Shown piece by piece: positions 44,765 to 53,980 of a stretch of 64,000 nt of DNA. The position numbers and the translations under genes are program-made. The notes under the pieces are model-generated. The model saw nothing but the letters and a program-made list of their open reading frames with translations, had not been told where the DNA came from and did no database searches. Source of the DNA: Methyloceanibacter superfactus (lineage in GTDB: Bacteria > Pseudomonadota > Alphaproteobacteria > Rhizobiales > Methyloligellaceae); NCBI RefSeq assembly GCF_001723305.1, contig NZ_LPWF01000013.1, positions 1 through 64,000 on the forward strand. The letters are read 5' to 3'. Position 1 is the stretch's first letter. Every line of letters starts with the position of its first letter.

Positions 44765-45427
44765 ATGGCTACGAGCACTTCACCCAAAGACCGCGCGGAG
44801 CGCTGCGAAGCGCTGAGCGAGGTCCTGGCCGATAGCTGGTGGGCCGTCGGCCTGCGCGGCCTGTTCGGCATCGCTTTCGGTCTCATCTGCCTGCTGGTGC
44901 CGCAAGCGGCGATCCTCGCGCTCATTCTTCTGTTCTCCGCCTATATGCTGGTGGACGGCGTGTTCGCCATCGCCTCCGGCATCAAGGCGGCGCGCAACGG
45001 CCAGCGCTGGGGCCTCTTGATCCTGGAAGGCGTCGTCGACATCGCCGCCGGCGCCATCGCCTTCCTGTGGCCGGCGATCACCGCGGTCGCCTTCGTCATC
45101 CTCATCGCGGTGTGGGCGATCGTCTCCGGCGCGCTGATGCTCGGCGCCGCCTTGACCCTGAAGCTCGACCACGGCCGCTGGTGGCTCGCGCTCGGCGCCA
45201 TCGCGTCGGTGATCTTCGGCATCGTGCTGTTGGTCGCGCCGGTGGTGGGTGCCGTGGTGCTGACTTGGTGGCTCGGCGCCTATGCCATCGTGTTCGGCGG
45301 CTTCCTCCTGGTGCTGGCTTTCAAGCTCCACGCCAAGAAAGAGGAGCGCGAGGCAAAGACGCCTGCCGCGCGTCCGGCCGCCAAACGGCCAGCCGCGAAA
45401 ACGGCGGCGAAGAAGGCTTCAGCCTAA
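44765..45427 (+). CDS. HdeD-like membrane protein with a basic Ala/Lys-rich tail
   Basis: A 220-residue inner-membrane protein of the DUF308/HdeD family, linked to acid resistance in enterobacteria. Six hydrophobic helices are visible in three pairs (for example GIAFGLICLLVPQAAILALI and VAFVILIAVWAIVSGALM). The C-terminal 30 residues are unusual: KRPAAKTAAKKASA-type Lys/Ala/Pro repeats like those of histone-H1-type tails. ATG 44765 follows CAGGAGGTCGTTTC. A classical terminator follows at 45451. Confidence 0.85.
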   Translation: MATSTSPKDRAERCEALSEVLADSWWAVGLRGLFGIAFGLICLLVPQAAILALILLFSAYMLVDGVFAIASGIKAARNGQRWGLLILEGVVDIAAGAIAFLWPAITAVAFVILIAVWAIVSGALMLGAALTLKLDHGRWWLALGAIASVIFGIVLLVAPVVGAVVLTWWLGAYAIVFGGFLLVLAFKLHAKKEEREAKTPAARPAAKRPAAKTAAKKASA

Positions 45428-45450
45428 TCGGCGCCAACGGATGATTTTTT

Positions 45451-45483
45451 GGGGGCGGGGCTTTCTGGCGCCGCCCCTTTTTT
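45451..45483 (+). terminator. Rho-independent terminator after the HdeD-like gene
   Basis: GGGGCGG (45452-45458) pairs with CCGCCCC (45471-45477) around a 12-base loop, followed by a T tract reaching 45483. It lies 24 bases after the stop. Confidence 0.88.
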
Positions 45484-45607
45484 CATACCCGCTGCTCTTG
45501 GCCGTTGCTGACCGTTCTCGGCCTTGTGATGGGCCGTGTGGTTGGCTTGCCGTGGCCCGCGCGGCACACTAGCTGACAACCAGCACTCTCACGCACACGG
45601 CGCTTTC

Positions 45608-46479
45608 ATGGATAATCTTTTCGGCCAAGGCGATAGCCTGATCCGGCTCGGCGTGTTCATCGGCGTCTTCGTCGTGATGGCCTGGTGGAACTCGGCTGGC
45701 CGAAGCGGGCGCTCATCGCCTCGAAAGGACGCCGCTGGCTCACCAATGTGGGGATCAGCGTCACCGCCGCATTCCTGCTCCGGCTGATGGCCGCGACCGC
45801 GGTGCCGGTCGCCGCGATCGCCGCGGCATTCTACGCGCAGAGGCACGGCATCGGACTGCTGAACACCGTGGCTTGGCCGGCATGGTTGAAAATCGTCATC
45901 GCCCTCGTCGTGCTCGACCTCGCCATCTGGGCGCAGCATCTCGCCTCCCACAAGATCCCGATCCTGTGGCGCTTGCACCGCGTGCATCATGCAGACCGCG
46001 ACATCGACGTGACCACGGCGATCCGATTTCACCCGGTGGAGATCGCGTTGTCGATGCTGTGGAAGATCGTCGTGGTGGTGCCGCTCGGGGCGTCGCCCTT
46101 GGCGGTGTTCCTGTTCGAAGTGATCCTCAACGCCTGCGCCATGTTCAACCACGCCAATGTGGCGTTGCCCGGTTGGATCGACCGCCCCTTGCGGCTCCTC
46201 ATCGTGACGCCGGACATGCACCGCGTGCACCACTCGGTGCTGCGCCGCGAGCATGACTCCAATTACGGCTTCAATCTCTCGCTGTGGGACAGGCTGTTCA
46301 GGACTTATACGGCGCAGCCGCAAGGCGGCCATCAGGGCATGACCATCGGCCTTACCCCCTATCAGAGCGAGGACCCGACCCGTTTCGGCTGGAGTCTATG
46401 GCTGCCGTTCCGGCGGTCGGGCTTCAAGACGACGCCGGCGCCAAGCCCTTCGCGCGATATGGACGACCGCGCCGCCTAA
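45608..46479 (+). CDS. Sterol desaturase / fatty-acid hydroxylase family protein, one frameshift
   Basis: A membrane di-iron hydroxylase of about 290 residues when restored. The N-terminal helix (LFGQGDSLIRLGVFIGVFVV) is in one frame and the rest in the next; one C is missing at about 45681 (GTGATGGCCTGG, restored GCCCTGG gives M-A-L-V-E-L-G-W-P-K). Histidine motifs binding the iron pair are present: WRLHRVHHADRD, FNHANVALP and MHRVHHSVLRREHD. Transmembrane helices precede each. Substrate unknown; fatty acids or hopanoid/ornithine-lipid-type molecules are usual for the family. Confidence 0.88.
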
Positions 46480-46500
46480 GCCCGTCTAGAAAAAGTGCAT

Positions 46501-47391
46501 CTAGAAAAAGCTCATGGGGAAGTAGCGCAGGAACAGCTCCTCATAGCGGCCGCTGTCATGCACCTGCTCGAGTCCGTAGCTGAGGATCTCGGCGAGCTTG
46601 CGGTTGCCCTTCTTGACGGCGATGCCGACGCCCTCGCCGAAATATTTCGAGTCGATATAGGGGCCGCCTCGAAACTCGCAGCACGCCTCGCTGGTCACGC
46701 CGTTGAGCCAGAATGTCAGCGTGATGCCATCGCCGAAGATGAGGTCGATGGCGCCGTTCTTGAGCGCCTTTTGCGCGTCCTCGGGCGTGTCGAAGGCGGC
46801 GATAGCGGCGTCGGGGAAGAATTTCTGGAGATAGGCCTCGTGGCCTGTGCCCTTGGCCACGCCGATCTTCAGACCCTTCACCGTCTCCGGACGGATGTCC
46901 TTGAGATCGGTTCCCTTGTGCACGACGAAGCGCGCCGGCGTGGCGTAGTAGCGCGAGGTGAAGTCGGCGGACTTCAGGGCCTCCTCGGTGATGCGGATGG
47001 AGGCGATGGCCGCGTCGGCCTCACCCTTGTCGAGACTCGGGATGAGGTCGTTCCAATTCGTAGCGTTGATCTCGCACTGAACCTCGAGCACCTCGCAGAT
47101 GGCCTTGGCCAAATCCACGTTGAAGCCGGTTAGTGCGCCCACCTCGTCGTAATAGTGGAACGGCGGGTAGTCGGAGTCGGTAATGAAGCGGAGCTTGTCC
47201 AGGCCCTTCATGTCCGGCTTCGGACGCAGCGCATCGCCTTGCCAATTGTCCGGTACGATGGCGCTGCGGCCTTGGGCAAAGGCCGGGGCGGGCAGCCAAG
47301 CGAAGGCAACCGCGAGCGCCAGCGCGGCAAGCCAGCAGGCCGTCAGGTTTTGTCTTGTCGAAGGTGGAATCACGGTGCCGCTCTTGTTCAC
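46501..47391 (-). CDS. Family 3 amino-acid-type periplasmic binding protein
   Basis: A 296-residue solute-binding protein. A signal peptide (about residues 15-40, LTACWLAALALAVAFAWLPA, cleavage after AFAQ) precedes a domain with FITDSDYPPFHYYDEVGALT and GFNVDLAKAIC, then DLIPSLDKGEADAAIASIRI, the hallmark of family 3 amino-acid binding proteins. No permease or ATPase gene is adjacent, so it is an orphan that may use a transporter elsewhere. The ligand could be any polar amino acid. Confidence 0.9.
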   Translation of the reverse strand: MNKSGTVIPPSTRQNLTACWLAALALAVAFAWLPAPAFAQGRSAIVPDNWQGDALRPKPDMKGLDKLRFITDSDYPPFHYYDEVGALTGFNVDLAKAICEVLEVQCEINATNWNDLIPSLDKGEADAAIASIRITEEALKSADFTSRYYATPARFVVHKGTDLKDIRPETVKGLKIGVAKGTGHEAYLQKFFPDAAIAAFDTPEDAQKALKNGAIDLIFGDGITLTFWLNGVTSEACCEFRGGPYIDSKYFGEGVGIAVKKGNRKLAEILSYGLEQVHDSGRYEELFLRYFPMSFF

Positions 47392-47453
47392 CCGATCCTC
47401 TTAGCGCGGCTTTGCAGGCGCCGCCAGAGAGACATGGCGCGGTAAAGTTGCAT

Positions 47454-47481
47454 ATACAATGTCTGCGCTTTTTAATTGTAT
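47454..47481. promoter_or_regulatory. Inverted repeat in the intergenic region 47392-47571
   Basis: ATACAAT (47454-47460) and ATTGTAT (47475-47481) are exact inverted copies 14 bases apart in an AT-rich stretch between the divergent binding-protein and glycosyltransferase genes. It may be an operator serving one or both. No regulator gene is nearby. The rest of 47392-47571 shows nothing specific. Confidence 0.4.
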
Positions 47482-47571
47482 AAATCCAATTCAACTTCCG
47501 GTTCTTAATCAATATTGCGCCTCCTCCTAGACGTGCAAAGATGGCGTCAGGGAGTTGCTGGGGGCGTTCCC

Positions 47572-49503
47572 GTGTCATCTGTGCTCCAGAGTCGCCCGGT
47601 CAGGGAACCGGACTTGCGTGGTCGTGCCGCCGCGATGACGGACGGTTCCGCGGAGGCCGAATACCACTTTCTCTTGGACCACCTCGTCGACGCCGCGACG
47701 CTGACGCAGGCTTGCCGCCTCGCCGCCCAGTGGGGCGTCCATCCCCACGACGTGCTGATCGCCAATGGCTGGCTCGACGCGGACGACTATTACCGCGCCC
47801 TGGCGGGCGTCTGCGGCACGGCGTTCAAGGAGGCGTTGTCGCCGGCACAAGCCGTCCCCGCCGCCAAGACGACGCCACGGCAATGTTTGGCGACCGGGCT
47901 CCTGAAGGAGCGGGCGAAGGCGCGCCGGTTCGTTCTGGCGCCGGAGCGCTCCGCCCCACCGCGCTGCGCGCCATGCTGGCGCAGCTCGCCCCGTATGACA
48001 TCGCCTTGGCCACGCCGCGTGCCGTGCGAGACGCGGTCTATCATCACTTCGCGCCGGTGCTGGCACGGGGCGCGGTCGAGACGCTGGCCATGCGCCGTCC
48101 GGCACAGAGCGCGCGCATGTATGGGCCGCGCTGGCAGCGCCTCTCCTTCATCGCCGGCGCGACGGCCCTGATGCTCGCCTTACTGCTAGCGCCAAGCGAA
48201 ACCGTCCGCGGCGTCACTCTACTGCTGGGGGTGGTGTTCGTGCCGGTGATCGGACTTCGCGCCGTCGCCGCCTATGGACTGATGCGGCAAACCGAAGACA
48301 CAGCGCCGCAATCGCGCGTCCCCGATGCAGACCTGCCCACCTACACGATCCTCGCACCGCTCTTCCGCGAAGCGCATATGCTGCCGTCGCTCGTCCACGC
48401 GCTGCGGCAGCTCGACTGGCCGGCGGCGAAGCTCGATATCAAGCTGATCCTCGAGGCAACGGATCGCGAGACGGTGGCGGCGGCGCGGGCGCTCTCGCTT
48501 CCCGGCAACGTGGAAATCGTCGTCGTGCCGGTGTCAGCCCGCGCACCAAACCGAAGGCGCTGAACTATGCACTGCCATTGGCGCGCGGCGAGTATCTGGT
48601 GATCTACGACGCCGAGGACAGGCCGGACGCGGACCAGCTCCGCCGGGCCTTCGCCGCCTTCGCCGCCGGGCCGCCCAACCTCGCCACGGTGCAGGCCAGG
48701 CTGAATATCTACAACGCTGGCGACAACTGGCTGACGCGCAGTTCACCCTCGAATACTCCGCCCTGTTCGACGGGCTGCTGCCGGCGCTCGACCGGCTCAA
48801 GCTGCCGATCCCGCTCGGTGGCACCTCCAATCATTTTCGCGTCGCGGCATTGAAATGGCTGATGGCGTGGGACCCGTTCAACGTCACCGAGGACGCCGAT
48901 CTCGGCACGCGGCTGGCGCGGGCCGGTTATCGTTGCCAAGTGATCGCCTCCACCACCTACGAGGAAGCGCCGCGCCGGTTCGGCAGCTGGATCTGCCAGC
49001 GCACCCGCTGGCTCAAGGGTTTCGTGCAGACCTGGCTCGTGCATATGCGCGAGCCCAGCGCCCTGTGGCGGGAGCTCGGCCCGCGCGGCTTCCTCGCCTT
49101 TCAGGTGATGGTGGGCGGCACCGTGCTGTCGGCGCTGGTGCATCCCTGGTTCTACGCGCTGGTCGGCTACGAGCTGTTCGGCGGCGGCGGCTTCCTGGCG
49201 CGGCCGGTGAGCCTGGTCGGCCTCCCTTTCTGGACGATCGCCTGGTTCGACCTCATCACCGGCTACGCGGCGGCCATGGCGCTCGCGCTCCTGGCGGCAC
49301 GCCGCCGTGGTCTCGGCCGCCTGTCCTGGCAGATCCTGCTGATGCCGGCCTATTGGTTGTTGATCTCGGCGGCGGCGTACCGTGCGCTTTGGCAGTTCGT
49401 CACCGCGCCGTTCAAATGGGAGAAGACCGAGCATGGCGGTCCTGCAATGCGCCATTCCGGGAAGAATGGAGCGGGTAGGGGGAATCGAACCCCCGACACG
49501 TAG
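47572..49503 (+). CDS. Membrane glycosyltransferase (family 2, BcsA-like) with GspE-like N-terminal domain, three frameshifts
   Basis: About 640 residues. The N-terminal 150 residues (FLLDHLVDAATLTQACRLAA, GVHPHDVLIANGWLDADDYY) resemble the GspE/type II secretion N-domain found on similar transferases. Helices and a family 2 catalytic domain follow: YTILAPLFREA, LVIYDAEDRPDADQLRRA (first acidic pair), LGGTSNHFR, TEDADLGTRLARAGY and the QRTRWLKGFVQTW (QxxRW-type) motif, then C-terminal membrane helices. One base is missing near 47941, 48538 and 48738; each restored reading is family-like. GTG 47572, after GGGGG, is chosen; ATG 47635 is an alternative. The last codons run antisense through tRNA-Gly, so a further unseen break near 49440 may hide the true stop. 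Role: cell-surface polysaccharide synthesis, product unknown. Confidence 0.82.
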
Positions 49504-49541
49504 CTTGGGAAGCTACTGCTCTACCACTGAGCTACACCCGC
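49467..49541 (-). tRNA. tRNA-Gly (anticodon CCC)
   Basis: On the minus strand the sequence GCGGGTGTAGCTCAGTGG begins a full cloverleaf: acceptor GCGGGTG (49541-49535) with TACCCGC (49477-49471), anticodon stem GTAGC/GCTAC around TTCCCAA with anticodon CCC, T-arm with GTTCGATTC, discriminator T and encoded CCA (49469-49467). It reads GGG codons. It lies antisense to the 3' end of the glycosyltransferase frame. Confidence 0.95.
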
Positions 49542-49665
49542 GATCTTCGCCTCATACAATGAAACGAGAGCGGCGAAAAGCAAGTTGGCTTCACGCAGTG
49601 GTGAAGGGCGCCGGTCTTGCGGTTCAGCCCCGCCGGCCTGTTAATGGGCCGTGCTGGAGGGCTTC

Positions 49666-50643
49666 ATGACCGACGCCGCGCTTCTGACGAGGCCCGCGAA
49701 ATTCGCCGACCCCGACGTGACCGCCTCAGGCGGGCCCCGCGCGCGGGTGCCGCTCGTGGCCCTGCGGACGCTGTGGATCGCCACCGGGAGCCTCTGCAAC
49801 ATCACCTGCCGCAATTGCTATATCGAATCGAGCCCGGAGAACGACCGGCTCGCCTATATCGCCCGCGCCGAGGCAGCCGCCTTTCTCGACGAGATCGCGC
49901 GCGAGGGGCTTCCCGTCACCGAGATCGGCTTCACGGGGGGCGAGCCGTTCATGAATCCGGACATTCTCGGCATGCTGGAGGACGTGCTGCGGCGCGGTCT
50001 AAAAGCGCTGGTGCTGACCAACGCCATGCAGCCCATGCTGCGGGCGCGCGTGCGTGACGGGCTTCTTGCCTTGCGCGCGGCCCATGGCGACCGGCTGACC
50101 TTGCGCGTCAGCCTCGACCATTACACGCGAACGCTGCACGATGAGGAGCGCGGGCCCGGCAGTTTCGACAAGACACTGGAAGGGATCGACTGGCTGGCGC
50201 GCGAATCCTTTTCGCTGGCGCTGGCGGGGCGGACCTGCTGGGGCGAGAGCGAGGAGCAAGCGCGGGCCGGCTATGCGCGGCTCATCGCGGAGCGCCGTTG
50301 GCCGGTCGATGCGGAGGATGCCGCCTCGCTCGTGCTGTTCCCCGAAATGGACGAGACGGCCGACGTGCCTGAAATCACGGAAGCGTGCTGGACCATTCTC
50401 GGCAAGTCGCCGTCCGCGGTGATGTGCGCTTCGAGCCGCATGGTGGTGAAGCGGAAAGGCGCCGCCGCTCCCACCGTGCTGCCTTGCACGCTCCTGCCCT
50501 ACGATCCGGCTTTCGAAATGGGTGCGAACCTGGTTGAAGCGGCGCGCGCCGATCGGGGCATGTTCGACCATGGCGCCGTCAAGCTCTGCCACCCGCATTG
50601 TGCCAAGTTCTGCGTGCTCGGCGGCGGCGCGTGCTCGGCCTGA
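49666..50643 (+). CDS. Radical SAM protein of unknown function
   Basis: A 325-residue radical S-adenosylmethionine enzyme. The cluster ligands are C44, C48 and C51 in CNITCRNCYIES, and the GGEP-type SAM motif is GFTGGEPFMNP (about residue 92). The C-terminal third has seven further cysteines, including VMCASSRM, VLPCTLLPYD and LCHPHCAKFCVLGGGAC, so a second iron-sulfur cluster of SPASM or twitch type is likely. ATG 49666 follows CTGGAGGGCTTC. The next gene, a Tat-exported HAD, starts 18 bases later, and the two look co-transcribed. Substrate unknown; a peptide or cofactor-modifying role is possible but not shown. Confidence 0.88.
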   Translation: MTDAALLTRPAKFADPDVTASGGPRARVPLVALRTLWIATGSLCNITCRNCYIESSPENDRLAYIARAEAAAFLDEIAREGLPVTEIGFTGGEPFMNPDILGMLEDVLRRGLKALVLTNAMQPMLRARVRDGLLALRAAHGDRLTLRVSLDHYTRTLHDEERGPGSFDKTLEGIDWLARESFSLALAGRTCWGESEEQARAGYARLIAERRWPVDAEDAASLVLFPEMDETADVPEITEACWTILGKSPSAVMCASSRMVVKRKGAAAPTVLPCTLLPYDPAFEMGANLVEAARADRGMFDHGAVKLCHPHCAKFCVLGGGACSA

Positions 50644-50660
50644 CACCCTAGAGAGACGTC

Positions 50661-51434
50661 ATGCCGCTTACACGACGCGATGCGCTGGGACTTACCACCA
50701 CGTTTGCCGCAACCGCGCTCGCCGGCACGCTGATCCGCATGCCACGCGCGGCGGCGGCGGCGAAAATCGAGGCCGTCGTGTTCGATGCGTTCCCGATCTT
50801 CGATCCCCGCCCGATCTTCGCCGGCCTCGACAAGATCGTGCCGGGCCGCGGCAAGACGCTCGGCGATCTCTGGCGCACGCGGCAGTTCGAATATACCTGG
50901 CTGCGCACGGCGGCCGGAGAATATGAGGATTTCTGGAAGATCACTCGGGACGCGCTGACCTACGCGGCCGAGGCGCTGAAGATCGATCTCTCGGCAGAGC
51001 AAGCCGACGCCGTGATGGACGCCTATCTCCACCTCAAGGCCTGGCCGGATGCGCGGCCGGCGCTCGACGCTCTCAGGCAGTCCGGGCTTCGCCTGGGCTT
51101 CCTGTCGAACTTCACGCCGGCCATGCTGGAGGCGGCCATCGAGAGTGCGGGGCTACAAGGCTATTTCGATCAGGTGTTAAGCACCGACCTCATCGGCACC
51201 TTCAAGCCCGACCCGAATGCGTACCGCATGCCAACCGACGCCTTCGATCTCCCCGTGGCCAAAATTCTCTTCGTGCCGTTCGCGGGGTGGGATGCGGCGG
51301 GCGCAAAATGGTTCGGCTACGAGACGTTCTGGGTCAACCGCTTAGGCACACCACCGGAGGCGCTAGGCGTGCATGCCGACGGCAGCGGGCGCAATCTCGA
51401 CGATCTGGCGGCCTATCTGCGCGCCCGCGCCTAG
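50661..51434 (+). CDS. Tat-exported haloacid-dehalogenase type II family protein with altered motif I
   Basis: A 257-residue HAD-superfamily protein with an N-terminal twin-arginine signal, TRRDALGLTTTFAATALAGT, and cleavage probably after RAAAA, placing it in the periplasm. The core matches L-2-haloacid dehalogenases: LSNFTPAML (motif II), GTFKPDPNAYRM (motif III Lys) and AGWDAAGAKWFGYETFWVNR (motif IV). Motif I is VVFDAFPIFD, where the usual D-A-Y-G-T-L-F-D is one residue shorter and the Thr is lost; the nucleophile Asp remains. Cofactor use or specificity may differ. It follows the radical SAM gene by 18 bases. Confidence 0.85.
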   Translation: MPLTRRDALGLTTTFAATALAGTLIRMPRAAAAAKIEAVVFDAFPIFDPRPIFAGLDKIVPGRGKTLGDLWRTRQFEYTWLRTAAGEYEDFWKITRDALTYAAEALKIDLSAEQADAVMDAYLHLKAWPDARPALDALRQSGLRLGFLSNFTPAMLEAAIESAGLQGYFDQVLSTDLIGTFKPDPNAYRMPTDAFDLPVAKILFVPFAGWDAAGAKWFGYETFWVNRLGTPPEALGVHADGSGRNLDDLAAYLRARA

Positions 51435-51442
51435 AACGAAGG

Positions 51443-52027
51443 CTACTGCGCCTCCTTGATCTCGAAGGGCAGCTCGAAACTTGCCGACTTGTCGCCCAGC
51501 TTGTCGTTGAATTTGAGCTCGGCAATGTATTTGCCCGCCGGCGCGCCGCTGAAGTCAATGGTCAGAACGGACATCACCTCCATGTTCTTCTCATGGCTCT
51601 TGAAGGTGAACGTGCCGAAGCCCTCTTGCTGCGCAACGACCGTGCCTTCGCCGTCCTTGACGATCAAATCGGCGACCAGAAGGGCGTTATTGAGACCGTC
51701 CTTCGGCTGCCAGGTGAAGCCGACCGGCTCGACATAGATCACGAGCTTCTCACCCTTCTTGAAGACATTGTCGGCGCGCGGGTCGTAGATGCCGAAACCG
51801 CCGGGGTCCCCGGCGACAAAGAGCGATTTGCGAAACAGCAACGGAGCCGCCTCCCACTCTGTGAGCGCGGCCTTGCGTATGGTGTCATAGGCCTCGAGAT
51901 GCTTGCCCGCCTTGGCATCGCTTTCAGCTTGCTTCGCCAAATCCGTCAACTCTCCGGCGCGCGCGGCGCCTGACAAAGACGCGTAAGCCAGAACGGCGAA
52001 CGTGAGCACGACTGCGACGTGTTTCAT
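51443..52027 (-). CDS. Secreted hypothetical protein
   Basis: A 194-residue exported protein: signal peptide MKHVAVVLTFAVLAYASLSG with cleavage after AARAG, a helical segment (LTDLAKQAESDAKAGKHLEA, then YDTIRKAALTEWEAAPLLFR) and a beta-rich C-terminal part (KLVIYVEPVGFTWQPKDGL, VLTIDFSGAPAGKYIAELKF). ATG 52027 was preferred over 52045 for its signal peptide. It is convergent with the HAD gene (8 bases between stops). A periplasmic role connected with that pair cannot be ruled out. Not recognised. Confidence 0.75.
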   Translation of the reverse strand: MKHVAVVLTFAVLAYASLSGAARAGELTDLAKQAESDAKAGKHLEAYDTIRKAALTEWEAAPLLFRKSLFVAGDPGGFGIYDPRADNVFKKGEKLVIYVEPVGFTWQPKDGLNNALLVADLIVKDGEGTVVAQQEGFGTFTFKSHEKNMEVMSVLTIDFSGAPAGKYIAELKFNDKLGDKSASFELPFEIKEAQ

Positions 52028-52162
52028 GATGGCCTCCCCAGACACTCTCGCAAAAAATCATTGGGCGGCGGAAGCATCGCATATGGATTGGGCTTTCGCC
52101 ACTCAGTACGCCCCGGCGCGGATCGCCGTTGCCCCCTCTCGGCGTGACGATAGTATGGACCC

Positions 52163-52543
52163 ATGGACGCTATCGCCCACGCTCTCGCCGATCCCGGGAC
52201 CCGCAGCTGGTACCTTATCGGTTGCCTCGCGCTGCTGGCCCTGCCGATGGCGGCGCTCGCCATCTGGTTTCACCGCGGCATCAAACAGAGCTCCGGCGGC
52301 CGGGCGCTGATGCGGCGGCAGCGCGGCGCGCGGACATGGGCGCGCGGTTCCTTGGCGGATGCCGCCTACAACGCCGGCGACGGCGTCTCGATCATGCAAG
52401 ACATCCGCGCGGGGCGTTACGGCCAGCACGCCAAGGCCATGATGACCCGCGTCTACTGGATCACCGGCGCGTGGGTTCTCCTCAACACCATCGCCTTCGG
52501 TATCCTGATCTGGGCGGATGAGATCAACCGCGTGGTCGAGTGA
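52163..52543 (+). CDS. Small membrane protein
   Basis: A 126-residue inner-membrane protein with two hydrophobic segments (about residues 16-37, YLIGCLALLALPMAALAIWF, and 98-118, VYWITGAWVLLNTIAFGILI) separated by a basic cytoplasmic loop (GRALMRRQRGARTWARGSLA). ATG 52163. It is convergent with the symporter gene: the two stops are 6 bases apart. I do not recognise a family; the loop and length do not match a known transporter. Confidence 0.65.
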   Translation: MDAIAHALADPGTRSWYLIGCLALLALPMAALAIWFHRGIKQSSGGRALMRRQRGARTWARGSLADAAYNAGDGVSIMQDIRAGRYGQHAKAMMTRVYWITGAWVLLNTIAFGILIWADEINRVVE

Positions 52544-52549
52544 CGGCCT

Positions 52550-53911
52550 TCAGAACGGATTGTGCTCGGACTTGCCGCGCGTCCTGAAGAACTCGCGGGC
52601 GGCGCCGAAGACGATCGGGCTTAGCAGAGTCAGCGCAATCAGGTTCGGAATGGCCATGAGCGCGTTCAGCACGTCGGCCAAGAGCCAGATGAAGCTGAGC
52701 TTGACCGTGGCGCCGATGATCGGCGCCAGCGACCAGACGATGCGGAACGGGATGATGACCTTGACGCCGAGCAAGAACTGCCAAGCGCGCTCGCAATAAT
52801 AGCTCCAGCCGAGCAGCGAGGTGAAGGCGAAGATCGCCAGCGCCAGCGAGGTGATCTCGCTGCCCACGCCTGGCAGCGCCGTCTCGAAAGCGAGCGAGGT
52901 AAGCTCGGCGCCCGTTTGGCCGCTGGTCCAGGCGCCCGTGGTCAAGATCACCAGCGCGGTGAAACTGCAGACGAGGATGGTATCGATAAAGGTGCCGAGC
53001 ATGGCGACGAGGCCCTGACTCACCGGACCTTTGCACTCCGCGGCGGCGTGGGCGATGGGCGCGGACCCGAGGCCGGCCTCGTTGGAAGAGACGCCGCGCG
53101 CCACGCCGAAGCGGATCGCCGCCCACACCGCGGCACCGGCGAAGCCCCCCGTCGCGGCAATCGGCGAGAAGGCATGAGCGAAGATCAGGCGAAAAGCCTC
53201 CGGCACCTGCCCGACATTTAGCGCGATGACGACAAGACCGGCGCCGACATAGCTGATGGCCATGAACGGCACGAGGAAGCCGGCGACCGCGGCGATGCGG
53301 TGAATGCCGCCGATCAGCACGAGGCCGACGAGCGCCGTCAGGGCGTAGCCGGTCGCCCAGAAGGGCACGCCGAAGGAGGCCTCCAGCGCATCGGCCACGG
53401 AGTTCGCTTGCACCATGTTGCCGATGCCGAAGCCGGCGAACCCGGCGAACAGCGCGAAGCATACGCCGAGCCAGGCCCAATTCGGCCCGAGCCCGTTCTT
53501 GATGTAGTACATGGGACCGCCGACATAATTGCCGCGCTTGTCCCGCTCGCGATACTTCACCGCGAGCACGGCCTCGGCGAATTTGGTGGCCATGCCGACC
53601 AGTGCCGTCATCCACATCCAGAACACCGCGCCCGGACCGCCGATGAATATGGCGGTGGCGACGCCGGCGATATTGCCGGTGCCGATGGTCGCGGCAAGCG
53701 CGGTCATCAGGGCGTTGAACGGGGTGATCTCGCCCTTGCCCTCGGCGACGCGCCCGCGCCACAGCATCCAGAAGGCGAAGGGCAGATCGCGCAGGGTGCG
53801 GAAGCGCAGGCCGGCGGTCAGATAAAGGCCGACGCCGAGCAGGAGGACCAGCATGGGCACGCCCCACACGAGGTCGTCCAGCCAAGTCACCGCAGATGTG
53901 ATCGCCTGCAT
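52550..53911 (-). CDS. Alanine/glycine:cation symporter (AgcS family)
   Basis: A 453-residue polytopic transporter of the alanine or glycine:cation symporter family (sodium- or proton-coupled). It begins MQAITSAVTWLDDLVWGVPM and shows the family segments ALAATIGTGNIAGVATAIFI, GPGAVFWMWMTALVGMATKF, KYRERDKRGNYVGGPMYYIK and GVSSNEAGLGSAPIAHAAAE. About ten membrane helices are visible. No frame breaks are seen. No amino-acid catabolic genes adjoin it. Confidence 0.95.
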   Translation of the reverse strand: MQAITSAVTWLDDLVWGVPMLVLLLGVGLYLTAGLRFRTLRDLPFAFWMLWRGRVAEGKGEITPFNALMTALAATIGTGNIAGVATAIFIGGPGAVFWMWMTALVGMATKFAEAVLAVKYRERDKRGNYVGGPMYYIKNGLGPNWAWLGVCFALFAGFAGFGIGNMVQANSVADALEASFGVPFWATGYALTALVGLVLIGGIHRIAAVAGFLVPFMAISYVGAGLVVIALNVGQVPEAFRLIFAHAFSPIAATGGFAGAAVWAAIRFGVARGVSSNEAGLGSAPIAHAAAECKGPVSQGLVAMLGTFIDTILVCSFTALVILTTGAWTSGQTGAELTSLAFETALPGVGSEITSLALAIFAFTSLLGWSYYCERAWQFLLGVKVIIPFRIVWSLAPIIGATVKLSFIWLLADVLNALMAIPNLIALTLLSPIVFGAAREFFRTRGKSEHNPF

Positions 53912-53980
53912 GCCCGTCCCCCCTCAATTCTTGATTATTCTTGCCGTCCCCGCGCCCCCCGGCGCGTCACTCGTGACAAA

